64,000 bases of DNA. It comes from Haemonchus contortus. Taxonomy: Eukaryota; Nematoda; Chromadorea; Rhabditida; Trichostrongylidae. The position numbers and the translations under genes are program-made. Under the pieces are notes generated by a model. That model did no database searches, was not told the origin of the DNA, and saw only the letters and a program-made list of their open reading frames with translations. This document shows positions 23,691 to 36,352 of the stretch, one piece after another. Within the stretch, counting starts at the first letter, position 1. Every line of letters starts with the position of its first letter. The stretch lies in the NCBI GenBank assembly GCA_000469685.2, contig LS997564.1, positions 22,726,960-22,790,959 of the forward strand, given 5' to 3'.

Positions 23691-25231
23691 ATTATTTGAT
23701 GCTCGTTGTCCACAAACTTGCAACTTTCGCATAGGTAGATTGTAAGTTATACTATGTTGAAATTCCTCCAAGCCCTTGATAATCCGAGGATGCGTAACTA
23801 TCTTTATATTGTTCCATCCTATGAATTGACAAGGGTTCTCTTTTGTACGAAGGTTGCGACGTTGAATATTGTATGATATTTCTTCATGTAGTTTGTGAAT
23901 AAACGGAATCAGTCCAAAGAATATGTTTGCGTACAGAAAAAGAGCGATGGTCATGAAAGAGACTCCAAAAAAAAGATTTTTTTTTAGTTGGGGAGAATTT
24001 GCTACGTGACTAGCTACGTTGGTTGAACTGTTGAAAAGTCACGTTTGAAATTAGGCAAGAACTTTCGCGATATGTACACATTGTAACGACACTGATGATA
24101 AACGACAAGATTTGACTGGTTTCGAAAGGTTCTCCTTGAAATCAAGCAGTTCTTTGGAGTGGATCTTTTGCGATGCCTCCCTCCTCTAACTCGCGGAAGT
24201 GAGCACATGTTGTTTACTGCTGAATGAAGCACATGTTGTTTTTCTGCTTTATCTCTATCCTCCTTACTCTGCAGTTCTTCAAACGATATCTTTGATCTCA
24301 ATCGCAATCGAATCGGAGCGTTGTGTTTCCATAAAGAGGGTGTGCAGTGAGTATTCGTCGTTAATAGGTAGGAAACGAATAGAAGACGTTGAGAGAGGAC
24401 TAACAAAACAGGGAGTCCCAGTCCTTTTAGTAGGCAATAGGTTTTGAAGGTGTAATATAAGAAATGGATCAATGAAACTGTTCCTAGCTGTTAATTATAT
24501 TTAAACCTCAGATAACTCACCATTTCATGAAAACTTCATAGACATTGGTGGTAGTAAGCGGCAAAAAACTAGCTAGCTATCGGAGCGTCACAACATAGGG
24601 GATGCTCTTGCAAATAATCCCTTTTGAACAAACTCGTGCATAATTCTTTATTTCATGTTGTAGTGAAAAATACATAGAGATCATTCGAACGGACGCATCT
24701 CAAGCCCATGGGATTTCTTATGATCTCGCTATCAATCGTGAACCAGGTGTTAGCACTATACAGGAAGGTTCTTCTGTTACACAATAAATAGCAAGACGTA
24801 AAGAGCCCATTTGTTCTTAAGACCCGCCAAAGTTAGGAGAAATAGGTGAACAAAATCATACAAAATAAAAACTGTTCTAGAAAGTGACAAGTGTACTATT
24901 CACACTGATAAAAGCAACAAGCAGTTTGGAGAGTGAAAACCGGAGAACATTTTAATTTTGGCGACCTGCGGTCATCGATCTTCTTTCGTATGCTGCTCTG
25001 AAATGATTGCTTTTTCCTTCCTTGTCCCTTTATTATCAGCTAAAACACTACGTCATCTCTTGATGGCTTCGGGCAAAAGGGAAAGTGATAGGGAGCGCAA
25101 AATTTTGCCCTCCACAAATTTTCACCTAGCGCATACTCTTTTATTACTTGGCTACACTAAAACTCTGGGCTTCGGGGGCAAGTCTTTAGTGCACAGCGAA
25201 TATCAATAATAGTCGCTATGAGGTACCTGGC
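23691..25231. other. Intergenic between convergent cox-6A and scc-3
   Basis: AATAAA near 23898 could serve cox-6A copy 1. A 152-aa minus frame (24014-24472) and several shorter ones have no recognisable motif. A word of about 15 bases (GCACATGTTGTTT) is duplicated near 24203 and 24230. Confidence 0.35.
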
Positions 25232-28200
25232 TCATATCTCAGATGGAGTAGGTGTCGACCTCCCTCGTCCACGTCCACGTCCTCTTCCTCTAGCCGAGTA
25301 GGCGGTAGAGAAGCTGCGAACCGATGATACGTCGTCGGGATGTTTTTCCTACAACAATGGGCTCAGCTCGTGAGAAACCTATCACCTGCCGTCTATTTCC
25401 ATATAATATGAGAAATTTATTTTCAGCTCATTTCCTTAGAAGAGCATTTCATCATGAAGGAAATAAAATAATTAACACAGTAGGCAACTCACCACAAGTG
25501 AATTTCTATACAGCAAGTATGGCTCCCATATGGGTTCTTTCGATGGCAAAATAGTAGGACCGTGCCGCTCCAAATATCGCATGCTGCAAACAAGATTTTT
25601 ATTAGAATCTGGCAAAGAGGGCAATTTCCAAATCAGAATAAACGCTTCAGGTCTATGCCTTCCAGTGATCGTCCACAGTATAACACAAAAACTTACACAG
25701 CCGCTTTATCTTGTCGTATAAGTTTCGGGCTGAACTCCATGATTACTTCGAGGAATGTGATATTCATGGGTTTGTTGGCAGTACCTCGACGAGTTTGATT
25801 CGGATCAAAGCCCGTCAGAGCAAACTGGATCCCATCTCTTAATGCACATAATCAGAGGGAACAAAAAAAGAAACACAAACTAGAGTGTATAGAAACAAAA
25901 AAGAACGCCTTATATCAACACAGTGTTTCAGTGATTTTGCCACTTTATTTTAGTGCAACGCTTTTTGTGACCACTAAAAATCTACGAAGTTGTCATCGTT
26001 TTAAAGGCAATGTGGTTCGACCCAAATAACTCAACTAAAGATTAAATCTTTAGGCGTTGATCATTCCTCCTGAAGGATGCGCCATACCCCCCCCCCCCCT
26101 CCCACCGCATTCGACTTTAATTCAGAATCGTAGTGGCATTGAATGCGCATGTGGAATATTCAATGACTTGTGGGGTCCAGCCGATGCACAAATTGATGTT
26201 TTTTCTTCCCAGACAAGTCTGGTACCAGTTAATCGACCCTGGAGAACGGACGGCTTAGTTAGCCTTGCGCTAATGAATCCGGGATTTGAACCGCTGACCA
26301 TGCTTGTGTGATACTGCGCCACTTGTCACTACACCGCCCCCGTCCTTAAACATGTCAAACCCAAATAACTCGAATATAGTAACGAATTATTCATTCGATC
26401 TGGGAGACCGTGATTACAAGGCCATCACTACCACTATTCATTCTTGAAGATTTTCTAGAAATTATGAAATTTCTTGAAATTTGAAAAAGCACATCAGAGG
26501 AAACCATAAGCTCCCATTAGGTGCTTCCTGTGATGCGCGTCTCATTCAAAATGACCAGTTCAGACTGTGATTGCTGCCAGTTAGATTCCGATTTGCAACG
26601 ACACTTTGCCGTGAAATTATCAAAATATGGTATACCTGTGCACGACGGCGACGGCCTCACGATTCTTGATATGATCGTTTCCAAATGCTACCGCGAAACG
26701 CTTCGCCAAATCGCGCAACTGATGGAAGTCATCCGACAGCGGATCGACAAATTCAATGCCAGTGTTCATCTAAAACAGATAATCCTATCAAATAATAAAT
26801 ATTTTCAGAATAAAACAGCCTAACAGAAACTAACTCTGATACTTTCGTAAACATCTATAAGGGATCTGGTGACAGCTTTGGCACAAGCGACAAAATTAAG
26901 GTCACGGCACTTGTATAATAATTGTTTTAAGATGTCGCCAAAGTCGGTGTAGAACTGAAGAACAGCGAATCATAAAAAGAGGTGCCGGATCAAATGAATC
27001 TTCAAAGAGACACATACCTCACAGTAGTATCTCAGAACGAATGAAGCATCCCTGATGGGAAAGACGCCATGGAGAACCATTTTGCAGTATTGGGCTAATA
27101 AACATCGCTTCTTAAATTAGAAACTTTAAAGACGAAAACTGGGCGAAGACAAAAAGTTTGACTACCATATGCATGAGCTCCACTTGCTGTTGTTGATCAA
27201 GTTGAGTGTCTTCTGACGGAGGAGTGAAAACATTGTCATTAACAAAAGATTGCATCTTTTGTATGAAATCCTAGAACCATACGATGAGTAGAGAAATAAG
27301 AGAGACGAAAGACAGCGGGCGATGGTGGTGATACAAAACAACTTCAACTATTAGACATTCACACATTCCTTTAGCATTCACCAAACATCATCAAATGAGA
27401 ATTCTGGTTCTTCGCCTTTTCTGCTCCTAGGTTGGATAACCTCTTCAGGAGATTGCCAATGATTCGAGGTAAATTTTGGGGATGGTTCAGTTATTCCAGG
27501 TCCATTTGCTTGAGGTTTTGTAACAAGGAAATGCTCAAGAAGTCGAACAAACTAGTCAGCAAAAACTATGCGATGAGGTTGGGTTTTAGGATTTGAGTTG
27601 GGATAAGAGTTTTTCACGCTTTCTTTTCAAACCTGAACTAAATTAGAAACATATGTCGATTGGCGTTATAGTAATTAGTATCTTTCAATTTTACGTCATG
27701 TAAAATAATTACAGTCACGTCTCGATACTTATAGATCAATGGACAATTAATTTATTGAATTCTCGAACATAACTACGAAAGACACTTACGTTGTCAAGTC
27801 GCACAATTAGTGGTTCGAGATGAGCTCCGTGAGATTTCAGCTCCTCATTGAACATGATGAGAGAATCATTGAGACATTGGAACGCCTGAAGAAAGCTTGC
27901 TTCAAGTTTTGGTTGGAGATAAGGAGTTAAGGCTTACTAATCTTGATTTACCAGTTCAACTCCCGAGGCACCTTCACTAAGTATTATATTCACATCGTGC
28001 AAGAACTGATCACGGCGCTTCTTCAGTTTCTTTACCGCTTCCTGCAACGAATTATGTTTGACAAAAGGGCTATGACTAAAGCCGTAGTCTTGCTAACGTT
28101 ACCGTCTTGTTTGGTTCCTGATCGCGGATAAGCCGAAGTAAATCCCAGCTCAACTGCATGTATAGGAACCAAATAGATTTGTCAATGACGTCACGCGGTG

Positions 28201-31200
28201 CTTTGTCATCATGGTTGTTAAGCACATGTAATACCACATCCCATAGGTCCCACTTCTTCAAGTCAATATGACTGAAAACAAAGAAATTTCATCGAATATG
28301 CAATCACAACACCGCTCACGCCAGTGCCCTCCACAAAAATGTGGTTGATAAGCGATAATCTAAATTTGGGATTGTAATAACATATCCTACCTTGCGAAAG
28401 CTGTTATTTTACGGAACGCAGCTAGCATTGCCGCTTCATCTTCTTCGTCCCATTGGTCTTCATTCATGCAGCGTTGTACAGTGTGGCGTAGTTGCAAAGC
28501 TAGTCCATCAATGAGCTAAATTTTCCACCATCAGAGTGAGCACTGCCACCTTGGCATAAAACAATAAGAACTATATTTTTGATGCTCAAATTCGCTTTAA
28601 GATGAAGCTTGCAATCAACTATCTAAGCCAGAAAATCAAGCAAAGATTGTAAGACAACTAACCTTTAATCGGTATGTTTCTGTGTGCTGTGCAACAGAAG
28701 TATTCGTAGAGAAATAAGTAATCATCTCAGCCACGGTATTCATCATCTCCTCATCAGCATGCTTCTCCACCACCATATCTATCACCCGCATGAGTTCATT
28801 TAAATGCTGCAATACCAAAGTACAGATGTTTTTTGAGAATGTTGAATACAAGAGACCGCGTGCTTACATTTTCCAATCGACCAGCCATATAGATATCTAG
28901 TTGGAAATTGAGTGGTAGGGTAATCAAGTTGGCAACCTTGTCACGATCCGCAATAAACTAAAAGACCGGGTTGACTGTACATCGCTAGTCGTTAAACATT
29001 TGTATTGTAGCACAGTTTTAAGACATTAATAACAAGGAAAAACAACCAGACCTTCTGTAAGAGCTTTGGAAGTGCGGGGATGAGGACCTCTGAGAGTCGA
29101 GTACGATCTTCCACAAGCGTGCGACTTTCCTTGGTAGAAGGGGCTCCTCTTTTCACAACAGATCGGCCAACGGGTGGTTCACCTGTGGCAGCCTGGCGTA
29201 CCGAACACACCAAAACTTCAATCAGTTGCGATTCGCTCGACTCCACTGAAAAAAGCAGTTGATGGTCGCCACTAGAACAGTGGAACACTCCAAAAAGTCC
29301 ACCTTCATCACTCAGAAGAAGGTCAACCATTGTTTGCCAATCTTTTATCATTGGATTCGTGTCAATCAAGGCATCAACCAGGTAAGTAGCATGCTCGTGG
29401 CACTAAATCAGAAAAATTAAGATAAGAAAAAACCTCGAGAGAACACACCAACCTCTCCTTCTATGTAGAACTGAATCAAATCTTGAATGAGCTTAGCATT
29501 ATCACCCATCCCTCCTCGGCCTGAGGTCGTTGCGTTAGAAGCTTTTGCACGTTGTGAATGTTGAAATACCTCAACAAGAACTGTTACTGTAACGCGGGCT
29601 ATAGAAATGGGTATCGCAGTAGCGAAAGGAGAAATGATAAAGCTGCATGTACGCAGATACCTTGGTGTTCAGAAATTCACCAGCTGCAACAGCGAGTCCA
29701 CGATGGTTGCAATATACGAGCTCATAAATTGGGACACAGTCTTTTAGTTGGAGCAGTGTAGGAAACACACTGGAAAAAATTGAGAGCGTTACTAATTAAA
29801 TACTATTAAACCATATTTCCTGGAAAAATATCGTTGAGTTGCTGAAACGGCTACACTGCATTCCCCTTCACCACAAACATGCCATAAAAAAAGATTGTGC
29901 TGGATAGTATGCCAGTAACCATTGCCTGTCAGTCAAACAAAGCAAAAAAATGATTCAGACGTACCGGTAGATGCTCGTCATAAGTTGGCATGTTTTCATT
30001 CCAACTTCGTTGTCTTTGTCCAGTACCATTGATACAAGTCTGTCCTTGAACTTATTAGTGAATAACTCCAATTTCATCAGTACGTCAGGCTTATCATAAA
30101 GAGGCAACAGAGCAGAAATGCACTTCAATCGTACGTCCGGCACCTATACAATACCGTTTGAGCACGAATATGATACATGTGGAGGAGTGAGGCATTTTAA
30201 CGAACTAGGAAAGACTAGGAGACACCAGGATACCTTATCATAGAGACTCCATCCGATATATTTGAGATACGAGTCCTCCAAAAAGTGATCCGGATAAACG
30301 AGCATCCAGTTGCCGAGCTCAGTGATGCAAATGGACCGTGTATCCGGCAGGACATCTCTGAATGATATTACTACCTCTACGAATCCAAGCAAAAAGTGCC
30401 TCGAAATTATGGGAGGAAATATGTAGTGGTGAGGAAACGGATTAACCTGTATCTATGAACAAATACACTCTTAAAAATGTATTGCAGCATTTGACGTACG
30501 TCATCGGTACGCTCTTCTATCTGCAAAAACAAATTCGCAGATTCGCAGTGCCGATGAAATGTTTTCAGAAAGCTTGGAATAGATCCTAGTCTAAATAGCG
30601 TAGTGAGAAAATCATACTAACCTCATTCTTTTTCTGTATGAGCACGTCCAGTTTTTCATTGGTGCCGGAACTTTGCTTTAATCGTGCTTTCTCGGCTTCC
30701 AATTGCTTAGCATTACGGTCCTTCACAGCGACTAATTCCAAGGTAACATCCACCAACGCTGATGATATCTTCATTGCTAAACAATGCAATAAATACTTAG
30801 TATAGGGAGGATATACAGATATACTATTTATAGATAGAATCACGAGCTCCTCATAAAAAATTTTGTCAAGCATGAAATATTTATAATAGACAAACCTGCG
30901 AATGTGGCCGTGTGTCTGAAAGCCCGTACTTGGCTATCCGCTAAGCCGGTCAACAGTTGTATGACACTGTCCATCATTCTTTGGTCGAAAATAAGTGATG
31001 ATTTACACTTATCAATCCAAACCTAAACAAAGCGATGATCCCAAAACTAAATATCTTCAGTATCACCATCTTCATGTGCATTTTACGTTCTCCAACATAT
31101 AATTTTGAGAATGAAATTGATCACCGATAAATAGGACATCGCAATCTTTGGAATTTCTCGTGCATTTTACTTGAACTTCAGACCATCAAATACTACTGTT

Positions 31201-32306
31201 ACATAAAAGTATAAAGAATAATAAAAGGTTTCGTTGAGTAAATCATTTGCGCCAAATAGCTATGCGTGATACAGCTCGATTTCTGTCGAAGACATGATGA
31301 TTGTCCTATAAGTATCGACTTAGAAAGGGAAAACTAACATAGAGCATGGAGTGAAGATTGTTGCGGAATTTCTTCCATTGTGTTCCCGTGAGAATTAGCG
31401 GATAATCACCAGAGTCCTCATCAAAATCTTCGGTCATACGTCGTATAATTTCACTGAAAAGCGCTAGGTTTAATTTTATCACGAGTGAACCTCGAGTAAT
31501 CCAACCTGTACTCCATAGTGCTTAGCATGTGAGCATTGATGGTTCCTTTACAGCCACAACAAGAAATGAAGAATTGTTGTAACTTCACTAGTGCAGCATC
31601 AGGATTTCGCTCGTATTCTTCAATCCATTCGTCAATAGCTTGCTAAATATGTACTGCTTGATCAATTACTACCATTAACACACCTACTGCTAAGAGAAGT
31701 AAAAGGGGACCTCTAAATTTCTTCCTGTCTTCACCGCTCCGAATAACCCAGTCTCATCTATCTCCGATAATGAATGGGCTTGCTGTTCACCCAAAATCGA
31801 CCGCCTCATTCCTCCACCACGTACACCTCGAGTGATGCCTGTACCGCGTGGTCTCCCTCGTTTTGGCTAAAGACAACACTGACTGGTCCGAAAATACGAC
31901 AATACATTTAAAACTCTGTAGAAGCACTCACAATGCTCCATGAAGCCATAGAAGAAGCATCATCGTAAGTTGGCCTCCGCTTTCGACCACGTGTACTGGC
32001 CGTTGGAGATCGGAAAATGCTCTCATTCCCTGCAGCGTCCCCGGATTCGCTAAACTCATTGGAACTCGATTATGCGCTTTGAATTGAATTAATTGAACTA
32101 AATCTTGCCCAGGGAATAAAAAAATACAATCTATCAAGGTCCCACGTGGGCAATAAGCAAAGTTTAAAAAATCACCTGAACTGATTAGATGATGAGGCTA
32201 ATCCAACACTACTAGAACTATTCAGCTCAGCGTAGTTAATCCTCTGTCCACGAGTAGTCATACGAGTTGGTGTCTCCGACGTATCCATCATCTGGACGTC
32301 CTCCAT
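25232..32306 (-). CDS. scc-3: Cohesin subunit SCC-3 / STAG (stromalin), 26 exons
   Basis: Cohesin HEAT-repeat subunit that binds the kleisin in the nucleus. The model reads in phase throughout, about 1135 aa. Exons: 32306-32176, 32049-31932, 31866-31711, 31642-31506, 31453-31339, 31022-30896, 30776-30622, 30520-30447, 30357-30234, 30143-29965, 29769-29661, 29569-29453, 29402-29052, 28957-28868, 28806-28663, 28515-28391, 28271-28103, 28041-27952, 27885-27790, 27270-27166, 27110-27018, 26954-26835, 26769-26636, 25837-25697, 25583-25493, 25348-25232. Family blocks seen: [20 protein letters not shown] with [37 protein letters not shown] with [16 protein letters not shown] (the conserved STAG region); [68 protein letters not shown]. 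The N-terminus has an AT-hook-like KRGRPRG and the C-terminus an RG repeat. ATG 32306 was chosen because the frame is open and no better start is visible; a 5' non-coding exon is possible. A SINE sits in the 25838-26635 intron. Confidence 0.95.
26070..26345 (-). mobile_element. tRNA-derived SINE, copy 1
   Basis: On the minus strand, from 26345 inward, an A-box-like TGGCGCAGTAT (26311-26321) and a consensus B box GGTTCAAATCC (26282-26292) head the element. The body extends to about 26070, ending near a C run (26087-26099). Copies at 44640-44885 and 54690-54975 share the head (GCATGGT near the B box) and the body (TCAGAATCGTAGT; CAGCC/CCACC blocks). It lies within an scc-3 intron, on the same strand as the gene. 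Confidence 0.75.
27378..27551 (-). other. Possible alternative terminal or cassette exon of scc-3
   Basis: Between exons 19 and 20 of the scc-3 model, a good acceptor (TTTTTGCTGACTAG) opens phase-0 sequence of 57 codons: [19 protein letters not shown] at its start, [11 protein letters not shown] at its end, then TGA. Skipping it aligns without a gap to STAG proteins. Included whole it would truncate the protein before the last domain; using the internal GAG|GTTATC donor it would add 37 residues. Expression is unknown. Confidence 0.45.
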
Positions 32307-35300
32307 AATGCTTAATCAACAAATTTAGAAAAAATGTAAGATAAGGACAGCAAGTAAGAGATGGAAATGCACAGACGAACAAAATAATAAAGTAGGAAGA
32401 AGTGTGGAATTTTGGACAAAGTGGCTATACTATTTTGATGCTTTTCTATCACAATGATCCCCGCATCTAGAGAGAAAAGGGAAACTAAATGAGGAGTGTT
32501 ACTTAAGATGCAATTGATAGATAAAATCCTACATATCAAATACTTTGGCTTTGCTTGCACTCGAAAGTGCAGGTCACAGAAATAAACCAGGGTACTATTT
32601 CATAGATTGCGCCATGGCATTTTGCCAATATTCGCTCGCCGCTGCTGGCAACATTCCAAGACCGTAGCCCTGCCCCATTTCCGGTCGATAGCTTTGGGCT
32701 ATGCGCCATAATAAAGCATAGCCAGAACATCAAGCTAGAAATAGATATAAAGAAGACAGTTTGTAAGGAATGATAGGCAAATAAATGTTGGACGCCCTAA
32801 TTGAAATGTGGTGTTTCTGTCGCATTTGCACGCGACGCCTCCTATCTCACGCCAAATGTTTAGGGTTGGCGTGGCCCGCCTCCCAAAGGTATGGGGTGCT
32901 TTAAACCTGTTTTGAAGCTTGAGGGTGAAACGCTAAATCTCCGTTATGATCTGCGGTTGATGGCCAGTGACGCCGCGTATCAGTGACGCGTGCGGCGATC
33001 GATAGTGCAGACTCGGGCTTCATGTAGGGTTGTGACCGTATTTTGGCATGTTAGCGCCGCCAGTCGAGACTTTGGCTACTATGGTGAAATGTTACGAGAA
33101 TATAGTAATATGAAAAGGCTTTACGCAGCTCTGCTGACTCTGACGCGGTCTACGAGCGCCGAACGCCACCTGCTGACGCAAGAGCGTCGCCGTTAGGCGC
33201 TCGCCGATTGACCCTCTTGCGTTAAAGATGCTCGGTGTTGCCGAACGCGCCCCTGTTGGTGCTCTCACAGTGAGGTAGCCCTACTGCTGATTCCTCCTTC
33301 ATTCCAACTTTTTGCAAAAGGCCCTTACCTCACCCCGGGGCTCCCTCCCTGAGCAGGTCTGCTAAACAGGCGTCTTCCCATGCTCTGGCTGGATTAACTA
33401 GCGTCAGTTATGCAAACCACAGTGGAGTGGAAGGCAACAACTACTTTATTGCCTTATTGCCTAACACTTTGTACGACTTAGCTTCATAAATTGCTTTCTT
33501 GTTCTTTTTCAATCCTAATAAAATGATTAATCGACGCCATTGTCTGTTGTTTCAACCGTTTTCGATGCCTCGAGGGATCGGTGCAGCTAGTAAATAATCT
33601 ACACTCGTACAATGCAATGGATAGAAAACTGTATGGATCCACCCAGGTGTCGTCGCTTGTTGCCTACTTGGAGATGTGGGGAAACAGTGGACGATGAAGA
33701 TTTCCGCGATCTAATCACAAGCCTTTTGGTGTGTCCGTACTTCCCCTTATATTAGGAAGGATTCTTGAAGGGAGTCCCTGATCAACTTCCCATCTATCCA
33801 TATTTTCATGATATTCGACTCGATGGCTTAACTCTTCAAGTATCAACTCTCTGAGAAAAGTATTTCGAGTAAACGAGCCTTCATTCGACTGGCGTTTCGA
33901 ACACACGCCAAAGACAGCAATGCGTGGGAAGGCTATGTACATATATTAAAAGTGAGAACTCGAGGTGTACGTTCGATCCAGAGGGTAACAAAAAAGTTGC
34001 TGAAAGTAATCAAGAAGCTAAACGGTACTTAATTCTTTTACCTCTTACTAACATTTACCGTTTTTTCTGATAGGCTTGGAGCAAGGCGGAGACACTTTCG
34101 TTGTTTTTCCAAAGGAATCAATAAAAATATCACATGTTTGTGGGTGGTGCCTCGCTTGTTGTTACTCTCATCGCTAAAAATACTCCCCGCAAGTCAGTGA
34201 GAGAACATCATGAATGTCTATTTCAACGTTTTTATCTGGTAACTATAGTTTTGCAGCTTCGTTTACATTCGTTTTTTGGCCGATGCATAGTTAGGCGTAG
34301 GAGATTACGAGACCCAGTAATCTCATAAGTCTTGCCTCATGCTAAGATTTAACAACCCCCCCCCCCCTAAAAAATCTCCAGCAATATCTTGTTGCTCGTT
34401 GCTCTTTTTCGTATATTAGTTGATTGTGTTTTACATAAGTTGTTCAGCAGTTTAGCTGAGTCCAGCTCTGACTTGATGGGATGCTTCCTCGTTTCTTCTC
34501 GATTTCCATATTTCGGACGTTGCTTTATAGTGTTATTTATGTTATTTAGATTTTCATCTTATGGGACTTTTCGGAACGCAGCGACCTTCGCAGGTTTTGA
34601 ACACTGCCACCGCTTGCGGCAGCTCCCTTTTTGTTCTAAAACGCTTAACCAAATCCCCCTTACAACTCGTACATACCCTGATTTCGTTTCGGGATCGAGA
34701 CTGCACAATTGTCGCGACGAAGCACCTGATTCTCCATCCATCATTTTCCAACCATCATTATAACGTAAACCACGGTGGATTTGATGAGACCTGACACGAG
34801 CTGGTCTTGGTTTACGCCAGTGTCGTCTCTACTATCGTGTTGAAAAGAAATCGAAATAGTGTTGGCGGCGAAGTACGCAAATCTCCAGAAAGTGTCCTTC
34901 AATATCTAATCTAAAAACTCTCGCAGGGAAGCACACGGCAGTGGCTTCGTGGTAGTTACCATAACCATCTACGGGAAACTAATACCACCATCACATTCCT
35001 ACCCGCGGATCTCCTTCGCTGAAGGTTCTCTCTCCAAAGGATCTCTAGCCATTTGGTGACGAGATTAAATGGCCTAATTCCGCAGCTATCCGCACACTGG
35101 TAACATCAGGGATGCAGTTGTTTGCGCCATAATATAAAAGATCAGGTGGGACGGAGGCGTTATGCGGTATCGCAATGACCGTTGGACCTAGGTGGCTTCT
35201 GAAGCGATCCTTTAGAAGAAACGAACACTAGTACGACATCCAGCGCGATGGACAGACCTCTCGAAAGCTTTGAACGATAAGAATACTATGTCCAGTGTCC

Positions 35301-36340
35301 CTTGAGCGGGGATGATCCGCAGGTCTGCAGCGGCTCGCGACAGGGACGAATAGCATCCGCTTGAGGAAATCTATGATTAGGGCACGGGACAAAACAGATT
35401 GAAGTGATGCCCTTACCCTGCGCGCTCCGACCGAGCGCGGATGCGACGACTAGCACGTTGTTCGGGTGCAGAATCCTAGGTAGGTTCTTCAACCCGCACG
35501 ACAGGCCGCTCTCCCCGCACGTGAGTCCGCCCAGACGTGCGCTGTCAAGAGAAAAACTCGACTTTCTAGGTGATTGTTAGGTATTTACCGCAAGATCACA
35601 GCTGCTCGCCGCAATTCATGAAGAAATACCGCTAGCCGAGAATCCCACTTCCGAAAGCAGCACTGTATGTCGCGAGTTGGGAAAATAGAGGGAATCTGCT
35701 ATCTAATACTTCTGCTTTGTCTACTAATCAAGCTTGTAGTAAATGCCGCGAACGTAACCTGAAAGCAGAATCGCTTAATATGCGCAAAATGTATAGGTTT
35801 TCAGTTACTGGAGTTCGAACCTCCAGGACCACGAAATCCAAACAATTGTGGAGTTAGAGAATCCATTCTTGTTAGATTTATGATGACTTCACTCCTCTTT
35901 CTTTTCCATTTCAATCCATGAATCCATAATTTACTCGGAACGGTTGTCTTTGGTAGCAATTTATTTCATTTGAGCGTTGTTTGTAGATAAACTCTTATCT
36001 AACATAGCATGAAACTAATGAGTACAGCTGTGTCTGTACCCCACGGTTGCTTACAAACCCTGATGGCCCCGACTTCACGCTTCTTCAGAGGCCATTCTAT
36101 TTTCCGTTAATAAAGGGGCAATGTTTTTTCGATTAAGCTCCGCTATTTCTTTCTGTGGACAGTTCGTTGTGTTTGTACCTCTTATTGTACGAGGAAAAAG
36201 AAGCATCTCGAAGCTTGAGGTTAAAAAGGCTCCCGTGACGATACCGCTCGAGATCCCTGCAAGCACTCAATTGTGTTAATCGATGACCTCTTTTGATGCT
36301 TGCCTTTTTTGTACTCACCAGCTTCGCCCTTACAATTAGA
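32307..36340. other. Intergenic, no gene recognised
   Basis: 32815-33300 and 35030-35530 are GC-rich islands with retroelement-like character but no identifiable protein. A 75-aa minus frame (33715-33942) and a 124-aa plus frame (34389-34763) have no motif I know. A C run lies at about 34356-34367. The sequence just upstream of scc-3 (32307-32700) is its likely promoter, with no TATA seen. Confidence 0.35.
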
Positions 36341-36352
36341 TCAGTTTCAGCC

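Noticed and set aside
35805..35835. tRNA T-arm-like GTTCGAAC stem-loop
   Set aside because: No matching acceptor, D or anticodon stems at tRNA spacing on either strand.
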